Positions 7,528 to 15,186 of a stretch of DNA of 64,000 nucleotides are shown piece by piece. Every line of letters begins with the position of its first letter. Positions within the stretch are counted from its first letter, which is position 1. Source of the DNA: Actinoallomurus vinaceus (GTDB taxonomy: Bacteria; Actinomycetota; Actinomycetes; Streptosporangiales; Streptosporangiaceae); contig NZ_BAABHK010000001.1 in NCBI RefSeq assembly GCF_039542055.1, forward strand, positions 682,001 through 746,000, written 5' to 3'. A model generated the notes under the pieces. The model was not told the DNA's origin. It did no database searches and saw only the letters and a list, made by a program, of their open reading frames with translations. The translations under genes and the position numbers were made by a program.

Positions 7528-8928
7528 TCACGCGTCCGCGCTCGCGGCGGCGAACGCGATGCCGAGCGCCGTCCACACGTCATCCACTTCTGCCACTTGC
7601 ATACCCTCATCCGTCACGATCGTGCCACTGGTCCGGCCGTTGGTCGGATCGAGTGAGCCGCCCGGAACGATGGCGCGCCGGTAGCCGAGCCGGGCCGCCT
7701 CGGACAGGCGCCGCTTGGCCGCCTGCACGCCACGGACCTCGCCGGCCAGCCCGACCTCGCCGAAGGCGACCAGGTCGGACGGGAGCGTCGCGTCGTTGGC
7801 CGCCCCGGTGACGGCGAGCGCGACGGCCAGGTCGACGGACGGCTCGCCGAGCCGCACGCCGCCCACCGTCGCGGCGTACACGTCGCGATCGTGCAGCTTG
7901 ACGCGGCAGCGGCGCTGCAGCACGGCGAGCATCATCGCGACCCGGGAGGAGTCGAGCCCGGACGTCATGCGCCGGGGGTTGGCGAGCGGCGACGGGGCGA
8001 CCAGCGACTGCACCTCCGCCACCAGCGGCCGCCGGCCCTCCAGCGTGACGGTCACGCAGGTGCCCGGGGCGGGCTTCTCCTGGCGGGTCAGGAACAGGCC
8101 GCTGGGGTCGGCGAGCCCGATGATCCCCATCTCCGACAGGTCGAAGCAGCCCAGCTCGTCGGTCGGGCCGTAGCGGTTCTTCACCGCACGGATCATGCGC
8201 AGCCGGCTGTGCCGGTCGCCTTCGAAGTAGAGCACGACGTCGACGAGGTGCTCCAGGACGCGGGGGCCGGCGATCGAGCCGTCCTTGGTCACGTGGCCGA
8301 CGACGACCGTGGTGATGCCGCGCTCCTTGGCGACCCGGATTAGGTTGGCGGCCACCTCGCGGACCTGGCTGACGCCGCCGGCGGCGCCGTCGATCTCCGC
8401 GGAGCCGATCGTCTGGATCGAGTCGACGACGATCAGCTCGGGCTGCACGGCGTCGATCTGCCCGAGGACGGCGGCGAGGTCGGTCTCGGCGGCGAGGTAG
8501 AGGCGGTCGGCGACCGCGCCGATCCGGTCGGCCCGCAGCCGGACCTGCTCGGCCGACTCCTCGCCCGTGACGTACAGCGCGGTGCCCCGGCCGGCGTGCA
8601 GCGCCGCGACCTCCAGCAGCAGGGTGGACTTGCCGATGCCGGGCTCGCCGGCCAGCAGCAGCACCGCGCCCGGCACCATGCCGCCGCCCAGCACGCGGTC
8701 CAGCTCGTCCAGCCCGGTGGCGGTGGTCTGCGCGGCCTGCACGTCGACCTCGCCGATCGGCCGGGCCGGCGCGCTGACCGGGCCGGGCGTCACGACCCGC
8801 GCGGGCTTGGCCGCGCCCGCCACGTCGACCGTGCCCCACGCCTGGCACTCCCCGCAGCGCCCGACCCACTTGGACGTCTGCCAACCGCACTCGGCGCAGC
8901 GGTACGCCTGCTTAACGCTCTTCGCCAT
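7528..8928 (-). CDS. radA: DNA repair protein RadA/Sms
   Basis: A 466-residue ATPase that helps process recombination intermediates. It has an N-terminal zinc finger (C11, C14, C25, C28), a RecA-like core with Walker A GEPGIGKS at 94-101, Walker B-like LIVVDSIQT near 165-173, the RadA motif as KNRYG at 250-254 (KNRFG in most bacteria), and a Lon-protease-like C-terminal domain. ATG 8928 gives the canonical MAKSVKQAYRCAECG start; a TTG at 8958 would add ten unlikely residues. It precedes disA in a probable operon. Confidence 0.96.
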   Translation of the reverse strand: MAKSVKQAYRCAECGWQTSKWVGRCGECQAWGTVDVAGAAKPARVVTPGPVSAPARPIGEVDVQAAQTTATGLDELDRVLGGGMVPGAVLLLAGEPGIGKSTLLLEVAALHAGRGTALYVTGEESAEQVRLRADRIGAVADRLYLAAETDLAAVLGQIDAVQPELIVVDSIQTIGSAEIDGAAGGVSQVREVAANLIRVAKERGITTVVVGHVTKDGSIAGPRVLEHLVDVVLYFEGDRHSRLRMIRAVKNRYGPTDELGCFDLSEMGIIGLADPSGLFLTRQEKPAPGTCVTVTLEGRRPLVAEVQSLVAPSPLANPRRMTSGLDSSRVAMMLAVLQRRCRVKLHDRDVYAATVGGVRLGEPSVDLAVALAVTGAANDATLPSDLVAFGEVGLAGEVRGVQAAKRRLSEAARLGYRRAIVPGGSLDPTNGRTSGTIVTDEGMQVAEVDDVWTALGIAFAAASADA

Positions 8929-9010
8929 GCCCGCGACTGTACGGCCCGCCGACGACAAATGAGAGTGACCTTGGTGGCCGAGGGTGACATAGTAGTCACC
9001 GACCGACTCC

Positions 9011-9037
9011 GGACAGGGATGTTGACGGATCCTGTCC
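9011..9037. promoter_or_regulatory. Inverted repeat around a -35-like element
   Basis: GGACAGG (9011-9017) and CCTGTCC (9031-9037) form a perfect inverted repeat with a 13-bp spacer containing TTGACG (9022-9027), a good -35 hexamer. A weak -10 (CTTACT) follows at 9045-9050. This fits a regulated promoter for the SGNH hydrolase 40 bp downstream. A smaller inverted repeat, GGTGAC-N6-GTCACC, is at 8983-9000. The regulator is unknown. Confidence 0.4.
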
Positions 9038-9078
9038 GCCGGGTCTTACTGGCGGCCAGAGGGGCAGGGGAGGGTGCG

Positions 9079-9927
9079 ATGCGCAGGTGGATGGCGCTCG
9101 TGGCGATGGTTCCGGCGCTCATCATGGGCGGCCCGGCGCGGGCGGCCGGCGGCCGCTACGTCGCGCTCGGCGACTCGTTCACGTCGGGGCCCTTCATCCC
9201 GCACCGGCACGGCACGCCGATCGCCTGCCTGCGCTCCGACCACAACTACCCGGCCATGGTGGCGCGGCTGCTCGAGCCGACCGCGTTCACCGACGTGAGC
9301 TGCAGCGCCGCCACGACCGAGGACATGACCCGGGCCCAGCCCGTCCTGTTCGGGCACAACGTCCCCCAGCTCGACGCGGTGACCCGGGACACCACGCTGG
9401 TGACGATCGGTATCGGCGGCAACGACATCGGCTACAGCCGCATCGTCCTGGCCTGCGCGACGCTCAGCCTCACCGCGCCCCACGGGGCGCCCTGCACGCG
9501 GCACTTCGGCGCGACCCTCGACCAGCGGATCGCCGCGACCGCACCGAAGATCGCGGCGCTCCTGCGGGACGTGCACGTCCGCGCGCCGCGCGCCCGCGTC
9601 CTGCTCGTCGGCTATCCCCGCATGCTGCCCGCCCGTACGGGCTGCTGGCCGACCGTTCCCACGGCCGACGGCGACGTCCCGTTCCTCGACGGGTTCGAGC
9701 GACACCTCAACACGATGCTCGCCGAGCAGGCCCGGCTGGGCGGCGCGGGCTTCGTCGACGCCTACACCAGCGCCCAGCGGCACGACATGTGCGCCGCCGA
9801 CCGGTGGGTCGAGGGCATCCTCGTCACCAGCCCCGCCGCCCCGGTCCACCCGAACGCCAAGGGCATGCAGGCCGTCGCCGACCGGGTCCTCGCGGCGCTC
9901 GGCGCGTCCCGCGTAGCCGCCGACTGA
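9079..9927 (+). CDS. Secreted SGNH/GDSL-family hydrolase
   Basis: A 282-residue esterase/lipase-type protein. A signal peptide is evident (MRRWMALVAMVPALIMGGPARAA, cleavage near residue 22). The SGNH blocks are present: GDS in YVALGDSFTSG, a glycine in block II, GGND in IGIGGNDIGYS, and the catalytic His in VHPNAKG. Even numbers of Cys suggest disulfides, as in the Streptomyces SGNH lipases. ATG 9079 has GGGGAGGG upstream; longer frames run antisense through radA. Likely extracellular ester hydrolysis; the substrate is unknown. Confidence 0.9.
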   Translation: MRRWMALVAMVPALIMGGPARAAGGRYVALGDSFTSGPFIPHRHGTPIACLRSDHNYPAMVARLLEPTAFTDVSCSAATTEDMTRAQPVLFGHNVPQLDAVTRDTTLVTIGIGGNDIGYSRIVLACATLSLTAPHGAPCTRHFGATLDQRIAATAPKIAALLRDVHVRAPRARVLLVGYPRMLPARTGCWPTVPTADGDVPFLDGFERHLNTMLAEQARLGGAGFVDAYTSAQRHDMCAADRWVEGILVTSPAAPVHPNAKGMQAVADRVLAALGASRVAAD

Positions 9928-9938
9928 CGGGGTAGTTG

Positions 9939-10631
9939 TCAGTAGTGCCGCCACCATAGGTTGACGGCGTAGTCGACCTCACAGCCCTCGACCTCGCCGA
10001 GGAACTCCTCGGCGAGCTCGGCCGGAAACTCGATCTTCAGTACGGCCTCGAGGTCCGCGCGGTCGTCGAAGCGCCAGCGAATGTCCAGCGGCGTACGGGA
10101 GAACCCATGCCGAGACCAGAACCGCTCGACCGCATCGGGGTCGTAGGACGGCAGCCAGCGCCGGAACCACGTCCCGAAGGTCGACCGCGTGGCGTCGTTG
10201 TCGATGACGAACGCCGCGCCGCCGCGCCGGACGACCCGGCCGAGCTCCGCCAGTCCCGGTTCGGAGCCCGGCCCGAAGAAGTACGCCCAGCGGGCGTGGA
10301 CCACGTCCACCGACCTGTCGGGAACGGGCAGCGCCTGGGCCGCTCCGACACGCACGGCGACGTTGGCGACCCCGGCCACCCGGCGGCGGGCCAGCCCGGC
10401 CAGGCCCGCGTGCGGTTCGACGCCCACGACCTTGCCGGCGGTCCGCGCGAACGCGGGCAGGTGGAAGCCGGTGCCGCAGCCCACGTCGAGCACGACCGCG
10501 CCGTCCCAGGGCCGGATCTCCCGCATGGCCTGCTCGATCCGGCCGTCCGGGTCGGCGGCGCGGTTCTCGAGTTCGTAGACCTGCGGACTGTTCCAGATGT
10601 TGGGGCTCGCTATGGCTCCGGCGGCGATCAC
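9939..10631 (-). CDS. Class I SAM-dependent methyltransferase
   Basis: A 230-residue methyltransferase of the Methyltransf_11 type. SAM motif I is VVLDVGCGTGFHLPAFA (about residues 46-62), followed by an acidic residue at the end of strand 2 (VVGVEPHAG), motif II around SVDVVHARWAYFFGPG, and LGRVVRRGGAAFVIDND as motif III. A GTG at 10631 is the furthest supported start; no clear ribosome-binding site precedes it. It is convergent with the SGNH hydrolase (11-bp gap) and divergent from the TIM-barrel gene. The substrate is unknown. Confidence 0.85.
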   Translation of the reverse strand: MIAAGAIASPNIWNSPQVYELENRAADPDGRIEQAMREIRPWDGAVVLDVGCGTGFHLPAFARTAGKVVGVEPHAGLAGLARRRVAGVANVAVRVGAAQALPVPDRSVDVVHARWAYFFGPGSEPGLAELGRVVRRGGAAFVIDNDATRSTFGTWFRRWLPSYDPDAVERFWSRHGFSRTPLDIRWRFDDRADLEAVLKIEFPAELAEEFLGEVEGCEVDYAVNLWWRHY

Positions 10632-10672
10632 GCCTCCACGGTAGACGCCGGGACGGCGGGCCGGACCAGGCG

Positions 10673-11554
10673 ATGGAACGCATAGGCTTGCCGATTGTGG
10701 AAGAAGTCCTCCAGGTCCCCGACGCGCCCATCGTGCTGTCCTCGGCGTCGGTCTACCCGGAGAAGACGCCGGCCGCGTTCGACCTCGCCGCGCGCCTCGG
10801 GTACGACGGCATCGAGATCATGGTCACCGCCGATCCGGCGAGCCAGGACATCGACGTGCTGCGCAGACTCTCCGACTATCACCAGGTCCCCATCACGTCG
10901 ATCCACGCCCCGTGCCTCCTGCTCACCCAGCGCGTCTGGGGCCGGGAGCCCTGGGGCAAGCTGATGCGCTCCAAGGACGCCGCCGAGAAGCTCGGCGCCG
11001 ACGTCGTCGTGGTGCATCCCCCGTTCCGCTGGCAGCGGGAGTACGCACGCGAGTTCGAAGAGGGGCTCGCCCGCATGCAGGAGGAGACCGACGTCGTCTT
11101 CGCGGTGGAGAACATGTTCCCCGTGCGGGCGCGGACGGCCGAGGTCGGCATGTACTCCCCGCACTGGAACCCCGTCGACCAGCCGTACCCCAACGTCACG
11201 GTCGACCTCTCGCACGCCGCCGTGTCCGGCTCCGACCCCCTCGAGATGGCGGACGCCCTCGGCGACCGGCTCGCGCACATCCACCTCGCCGACGGCATCG
11301 GCATCGTCAACCGCGACGAGCACCTGGTCCCCGGCCGGGGCAACCAGCCGTGCGCCGAGCTGCTGGAGCGCCTGGCCGCCCAGCGCTACACCGGCCAGGT
11401 CGTCGTCGAGATCAACACCCGCCGCGCCGTCGACCGCGACCAGCGCGCCGACGACCTCGCCGAGTCGCTGGCGTTCGCCCGCCTCCACCTGGCCGCGGCC
11501 GCCCCCGTCGGTTCGTGGCAGGTGAACTCCGAGGGCGAGGTCTCACCGTCGTGA
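10673..11554 (+). CDS. Sugar phosphate isomerase/epimerase-like TIM-barrel protein
   Basis: A 293-residue protein of the xylose-isomerase-like TIM-barrel superfamily (AP_endonuc_2 fold). Visible family features are SSASVYPEKTPAAFDLAARLGYDGIEIMV at the start, metal-site strands such as SIHAPCLL, VVVVHPPFRW, FAVENMFP, VTVDLSHAA and HIHLADGIG, and a final EIN (VVVEINTRR). These His/Glu/Asp positions match the divalent-metal ligands of the family. A short AGG precedes ATG 10673. Actinobacteria carry many such proteins of unknown substrate. The stop overlaps a possible small reading frame by 4 bp (GTGA). Confidence 0.8.
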   Translation: MERIGLPIVEEVLQVPDAPIVLSSASVYPEKTPAAFDLAARLGYDGIEIMVTADPASQDIDVLRRLSDYHQVPITSIHAPCLLLTQRVWGREPWGKLMRSKDAAEKLGADVVVVHPPFRWQREYAREFEEGLARMQEETDVVFAVENMFPVRARTAEVGMYSPHWNPVDQPYPNVTVDLSHAAVSGSDPLEMADALGDRLAHIHLADGIGIVNRDEHLVPGRGNQPCAELLERLAAQRYTGQVVVEINTRRAVDRDQRADDLAESLAFARLHLAAAAPVGSWQVNSEGEVSPS

Positions 11555-11745
11555 CCGCCGCCGCGGCTCCGTCGCCCGTACGGGCCGCGCCGGGACGTCC
11601 GGCCGTACGCGACCGCGTCGGTGGTCGTACGGGCCGCGTCGGTGACGCTCGGCCGTACGCCGTGCGGGAGGTGTCGCAGGTGACGGCGCCGACGACCGTA
11701 CGGGCCGTGCCGGAGCGTACGCGGCTCGGGGAGGCTCGCGGATGA
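11551..11745 (+). CDS. Possible small coupled ORF, doubtful
   Basis: GTG 11551 overlaps the stop of the preceding gene (GTGA), and the stop overlaps the ATG of the following tetR (ATGA), giving 64 residues exactly bridging the gap. The product is Arg/Pro/Val-rich with no recognised domain. The DNA consists largely of degenerate copies of CGTACGGGCC and its inverse GGCCGTACG (near 11577, 11605, 11627, 11660 and 11697), which alone could keep the frame open. It may be only a spacer that preserves coupling. Confidence is low. Confidence 0.25.
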   Translation: MTAAAAPSPVRAAPGRPAVRDRVGGRTGRVGDARPYAVREVSQVTAPTTVRAVPERTRLGEARG

Positions 11746-12326
11746 CGGCGCCGACGCGCCGCCCCGGGCGCCGGCCGGGTCCCACCTCGTCGCGTGAGGA
11801 CATCCTGGCGGCCGCGCGGGTGCTGTTCGGCGAGCGCGGCTACGACAAGGCCTCGATCCGGGCGATCGCCCGCGAGGCCGGAGTGGACCCGGCGTTGGTC
11901 CACCACTTCTTCGGCGCCAAGGAGGAGCTCTTCGCGGCGGCCATGGAGTTCCCGGTCGATCCGGGAGTGTTCCTCCCGCAGGTGCTGAGCGGTCCGCGTT
12001 CGGAGCTCGGCGAGCGGCTGACCCGGACGTTCCTGCGGATCTGGTCGGATTCGCGGCTCAGGCCGCAGTTCATCGGCATCCTCCGGTCGGCGGCCACCAC
12101 CGAGCAGGGGGCGGCGCTGCTGCGGGAGTTCATCACCGGCACGATCCTCGCCCGGGTCGCCGAGGCCCTGGGCACGCCGCGGCTGAACGTCACCGCCGCG
12201 GCGGCGCAGATGGTCGGCGTCGTGATGCTGAGGTACGTCCTGGAGGTCGAACCGCTGGCGTCCGCGACCGAGGACGAACTGGTGGCGCTGCTCGCGCCGA
12301 CCCTGCAGCGCTACCTCGGCGACTGA
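11742..12326 (+). CDS. TetR/AcrR family transcriptional regulator
   Basis: A 194-residue repressor. The HTH is SREDILAAARVLFGERGYDKASIRAIAREAGVDPALVHHFFGAKEELF (about residues 16-62), and the C-terminal domain is of the TetR_C_17 type (FLPQVLSGPRSELGERLTRTFL...). The ABC transporter pair begins about 216 bp downstream on the same strand, so control of that exporter is the obvious hypothesis. The last 10 codons and the stop form the first copy of a 56-bp tandem repeat. Confidence 0.85.
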   Translation: MTAPTRRPGRRPGPTSSREDILAAARVLFGERGYDKASIRAIAREAGVDPALVHHFFGAKEELFAAAMEFPVDPGVFLPQVLSGPRSELGERLTRTFLRIWSDSRLRPQFIGILRSAATTEQGAALLREFITGTILARVAEALGTPRLNVTAAAAQMVGVVMLRYVLEVEPLASATEDELVALLAPTLQRYLGD

Positions 12327-12464
12327 GCCCGCCGCAGCGGCACCTCGCCGGGCCGACCCTGCGGCGTCAACTCGGCGACTGAGCCCGCCGCGGCGCCACC
12401 TCGCCGGGCCGACTCTGCGGCGCTACCCCGACGTCTGAGCCTGCGCCGGCGCCACCGCGCCGTC
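12297..12464 (+). repeat. 56-bp tandem repeat, three copies, spanning the tetR stop codon
   Basis: Copies start at 12297, 12353 and 12409, exactly 56 bp apart. The first contains the true 3' end of tetR (PTLQRYLGD then stop). The second and third, in their own frames, read PTLRRQLGD-stop and PTLRRYPDV-stop. Copies 1 and 2 are nearly identical; copy 3 is more diverged. It is a duplicated gene end in the gap before the ABC operon. Confidence 0.85.
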
Positions 12465-12507
12465 CGGGCCCGTCGCGTCCTTCGGCGGGACGGCATCCCC
12501 AGGACCC

Positions 12508-12536
12508 TTGACGGCGCCGTACTGCGGGCATAAATT
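12508..12536 (+). promoter_or_regulatory. Promoter of the ABC transporter operon, probably leaderless
   Basis: TTGACG (12508-12513), a 17-bp spacer, then TAAATT (12531-12536). The predicted transcription start, about 7 bp after the -10, falls on the ATG at 12543. No Shine-Dalgarno sequence is seen before that ATG. Confidence 0.6.
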
Positions 12537-12542
12537 CAACGC

Positions 12543-13265
12543 ATGATGAATTGTGCCGTCGAGGTCCGGGACCTCCGCGTCGCCAGGGGCGGGCGGACGG
12601 TCCTGCACGACCTGACCTTCGAGGTGCCGCGCGGCGCCGTCGTGGGGCTGCTCGGGCCGAGCGGCTGCGGCAAGACCACGCTCATGCGCGCGATCGTCGG
12701 CGTGCAGATCGTCCAGAGCGGCACGGTCACCGTCCTCGGCCACTCGGCCGGCCACCGCGAGCTGCGCCGCCGCGTCGGCTACGCCACTCAGAACCCGGCC
12801 GTCTACGCCGACCTGACCGTCCGGGAGAACCTCCGGTACTTCGCCGCCGTGCTCGGCGCCGGCCGGAGCGACGTGGACCGGGTCGTCGAGGAGGTCGGCC
12901 TGGCCGGCGCCCGCGACCAGGTCGCCGCGAGCCTGTCCGGCGGGCAGCTGCACCGGGCGAGCCTCGCCGTCGCGCTCCTGGGCCGGCCTGAGCTGCTCGT
13001 CTTCGACGAGCCCACCGTCGGGCTGGACCCGGTGCTGCGCGGCGAGCTGTGGGAGCTGTTCCACGAGCTGGCCGGCCGGGGCGCGACGCTGCTCGTCTCC
13101 AGCCACGTCATGGACGAGGCCGCCCGGTGCGAGCGGCTGATCCTCATGCGCGAGGGACGGATCCTCGCCGACGAAACCCCCGACGCGCTCCGAGAGCACA
13201 CCGGCACCGACGACCTCGAACAGGCGTTCCTCAAGGTCATCGAGCGGGAGAAGGTGGCGTCGTGA
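12543..13265 (+). CDS. ABC transporter ATP-binding protein
   Basis: A 240-residue nucleotide-binding subunit of a drug-exporter-type (DrrA-like) ABC transporter. Walker A GPSGCGKTT is at residues 39-47, a Q-loop at YATQNPAVY, the signature LSGGQ near 132, Walker B LLVFDEPTVGLD, and the switch His in SSHVMDEA. The C-terminal extension (GTDDLEQAFLKVIER) is typical of this subfamily. It overlaps the permease start by 4 bp (GTGA). Translation probably starts at the transcript's 5' end. The upstream TetR is the likely regulator. The substrate is unknown. Confidence 0.92.
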   Translation: MMNCAVEVRDLRVARGGRTVLHDLTFEVPRGAVVGLLGPSGCGKTTLMRAIVGVQIVQSGTVTVLGHSAGHRELRRRVGYATQNPAVYADLTVRENLRYFAAVLGAGRSDVDRVVEEVGLAGARDQVAASLSGGQLHRASLAVALLGRPELLVFDEPTVGLDPVLRGELWELFHELAGRGATLLVSSHVMDEAARCERLILMREGRILADETPDALREHTGTDDLEQAFLKVIEREKVAS

Positions 13266-13996
13266 GCCCGGCCATCACGCTCGCGACGGCGCGGCGCATC
13301 CTGACCCAGCTCCGCCACGACCACCGCACGCTCGGCCTGATCGTCGGCCTCCCCACGCTGCTGATGATCCTGCTGCGCTACGTCCTCGACCGGCCGGAGG
13401 CCTTCGACCGGTACGGGCCGATGCTCCTGGCCGTCTTCCCCTTCACCGTGATGTTCATCGTGACGAGCATCGCCACGCTGCGGGAGCGGACCGGCGGCAC
13501 GCTGGAGCGGTTGATGACCATGCCGCTCGGCAGGCTCGACCTGCTCCTCGGGTACGCGCTCGCCTTCGGCCTCACCGCCCTCGTCCAGGTCGGGGTCGCC
13601 GCCACCGTCGCGCTCACCTGGCTGGGCCTCGACCTGCGCGGCTCGGTGTGGACGTTGCTCGCGCTGACCCTGCTCGCCGCGCTGCTCGGCGTGGCGCTCG
13701 GGCTGTTCGCCAGCGCGTTCGCGCGTACGGAGTTCCAGGCGGTGCAGTTCATGCCGGCCTTCGTGCTGCCGCAACTCCTGCTGGCCGGGCTGTTCGTGCC
13801 CCGCGACGAGATGGCCACGGCACTGCGGTGGGCGGCCGACGCGATGCCGCTGGCCTACCTCGTCGAGGCGATGCGGGAGCTGACCGGCCATACGGCGCTC
13901 ACCGGGACGCTCGTCCGCGACATGACGGTCATCGCCGGCTGCACCGCCCTCGCCCTGCTGCTGGGCGCCGCCACCCTCCCGCGTCGTACCCCCTGA
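13262..13996 (+). CDS. ABC-2 type transporter permease
   Basis: A 244-residue integral membrane subunit with about six hydrophobic segments (for example LGLIVGLPTLLMILL, MLLAVFPFTVMFIVTSI, LLALTLLAALLGVALGLFASAF and FMPAFVLPQLLLAGLFVP). It carries the ABC-2 family stretch RTGGTLERLMTMPLGRLDLLLGYALAFG and PLAYLVEAMRELT near the end. GTG 13262 overlaps the ATPase stop, so the two are translationally coupled. Together they form a DrrAB-type exporter. Confidence 0.9.
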   Translation: MSPAITLATARRILTQLRHDHRTLGLIVGLPTLLMILLRYVLDRPEAFDRYGPMLLAVFPFTVMFIVTSIATLRERTGGTLERLMTMPLGRLDLLLGYALAFGLTALVQVGVAATVALTWLGLDLRGSVWTLLALTLLAALLGVALGLFASAFARTEFQAVQFMPAFVLPQLLLAGLFVPRDEMATALRWAADAMPLAYLVEAMRELTGHTALTGTLVRDMTVIAGCTALALLLGAATLPRRTP

Positions 13997-14103
13997 TCCG
14001 CGCTCCGGCGCTCCCATGATCCTCGTTCACCTGGGCGATCAATGGCTGGCATAGCCTGATGGGCGATCGGGACAGTGTGGTCCCTCGGGAGGAAGGGGGA
14101 ACC

Positions 14104-15030
14104 TTGCTCCGCCAGGCTCTCTTGGCCGCCTCACGCAGCGGTGGCGTACGCCGGATCGTCGAGACCGCGCCGTACACCAGAAGCGTCGTCCGCAGGTTCG
14201 TCGCGGGAGAGACCGCGGCCGACGCCCTCGCCATCACCGACGGGCTCGTCTCCGATGGGCTGATGGTCACCATCGATCATCTCGGCGAGGACACCGTGGA
14301 GGCCGTCCAGGCCAAGGCGATCACCGCCGAGTACGAACGACTCCTCGAGCGGATCGCCGAGGCCGGGTACGGCTCCCGCGCAGAGGTGTCGGTCAAGCTC
14401 ACCGCGCTCGGGCAGTTGCTCCAGGACGGCGAGCGGACGGCCCTGGAGAACGCCCGGCGCATCTGCACGGCCGCCCGCAACGCCCGCACGACCGTGACCC
14501 TCGACATGGAGGAGCACACCACGGTCGACTCCACCCTGCGCATCCTGAAGGAGCTGCGGCAGGACTTTCCCGACACCGGGGCGGTCATCCAGGCGTACCT
14601 CCGCCGCGCCGAGGAGTACTGCGCCGACCTCGCCGATGAGGGGTCGCGGGTCCGGCTCTGCAAGGGCGCCTACAACGCGCCCGACTCGGTGGCGTTCACC
14701 GGGAAGGACGCCGTCGACAAGTCCTACGTCCGGTGCATGCGGGTCCTGATGGCCGGGCGCGGGTACCCGATGATGGCCACCCACGACCCCCGGCTCATCG
14801 AGATCGCCGGGGCCCTCGCCGTACTCAACGAGCGCACGCCCGACAGCTTCGAATACCAGATGCTGTACGGCATCCGCCCGAACGAGCAGCGCCGGCTGAC
14901 CGAACTCGGCGGGCAGGTGCGGGTCTACATCCCGTACGGCGCGGAGTGGTACGGCTACCTCATGCGGCGGCTGGCCGAGCGGCCCGCCAACGTCGGCTTC
15001 TTCCTGCGGTCGCTCGCCTCGAAGTCCTGA
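14104..15030 (+). CDS. Proline dehydrogenase
   Basis: A 308-residue FAD enzyme oxidising proline to pyrroline-5-carboxylate, monofunctional as in other actinobacteria. Family motifs include TLDMEEHTTVDSTL, AVIQAYLRRAEEY, VRLCKGAYN and YGIRPNEQRRL, with RVYIPYGAEWYGYLMRRLAERPAN near the end (substrate-binding YxxRRxxE-type segment). I prefer TTG 14104 because the GGAGGAAGGGGGA tract lies just before it and the product then starts LLRQALLAASRS like its relatives; ATG 14059, in frame, has no Shine-Dalgarno. proC, making proline from the same intermediate, lies 7 kb downstream beyond two proteases. Confidence 0.92.
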   Translation: MLRQALLAASRSGGVRRIVETAPYTRSVVRRFVAGETAADALAITDGLVSDGLMVTIDHLGEDTVEAVQAKAITAEYERLLERIAEAGYGSRAEVSVKLTALGQLLQDGERTALENARRICTAARNARTTVTLDMEEHTTVDSTLRILKELRQDFPDTGAVIQAYLRRAEEYCADLADEGSRVRLCKGAYNAPDSVAFTGKDAVDKSYVRCMRVLMAGRGYPMMATHDPRLIEIAGALAVLNERTPDSFEYQMLYGIRPNEQRRLTELGGQVRVYIPYGAEWYGYLMRRLAERPANVGFFLRSLASKS

Positions 15031-15043
15031 GGTGCGTGGGAGA

Positions 15044-15148
15044 GGCGGACGGGCCCCGGCTCAGGGGATAACGCACCGGGAGGTGCGAGCCGGGGCCGTC
15101 CGCCGAAACCCGGGCCCCAAGGCCCGGGTTCGGGACATACATGTCCCG
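15044..15148. terminator. Three consecutive hairpins between convergent genes
   Basis: Hairpin 1: arms 15044-15062 and 15087-15104 pair over 18 bp with one bulge, and the loop itself folds (GCACC/GGTGC at 15073-15086). Hairpin 2: AACCCGGGCC (15107-15116) and GGCCCGGGTT (15121-15130) with a CCAA loop. Hairpin 3: CGGGACAT (15131-15138) and ATGTCCCG (15141-15148). They probably act as a bidirectional terminator for proline dehydrogenase and the first subtilisin. Confidence 0.8.
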
Positions 15149-15186
15149 ATCTTTATTGCCCTTTCGGGCCGATTGGTTTCCCTCGA

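Noticed and set aside
11577..11710. CRISPR-like array from the repeated CGTACGGGCC motif
   Set aside because: Repeats are short, degenerate, irregularly spaced and alternately inverted; no cas genes exist in the window.
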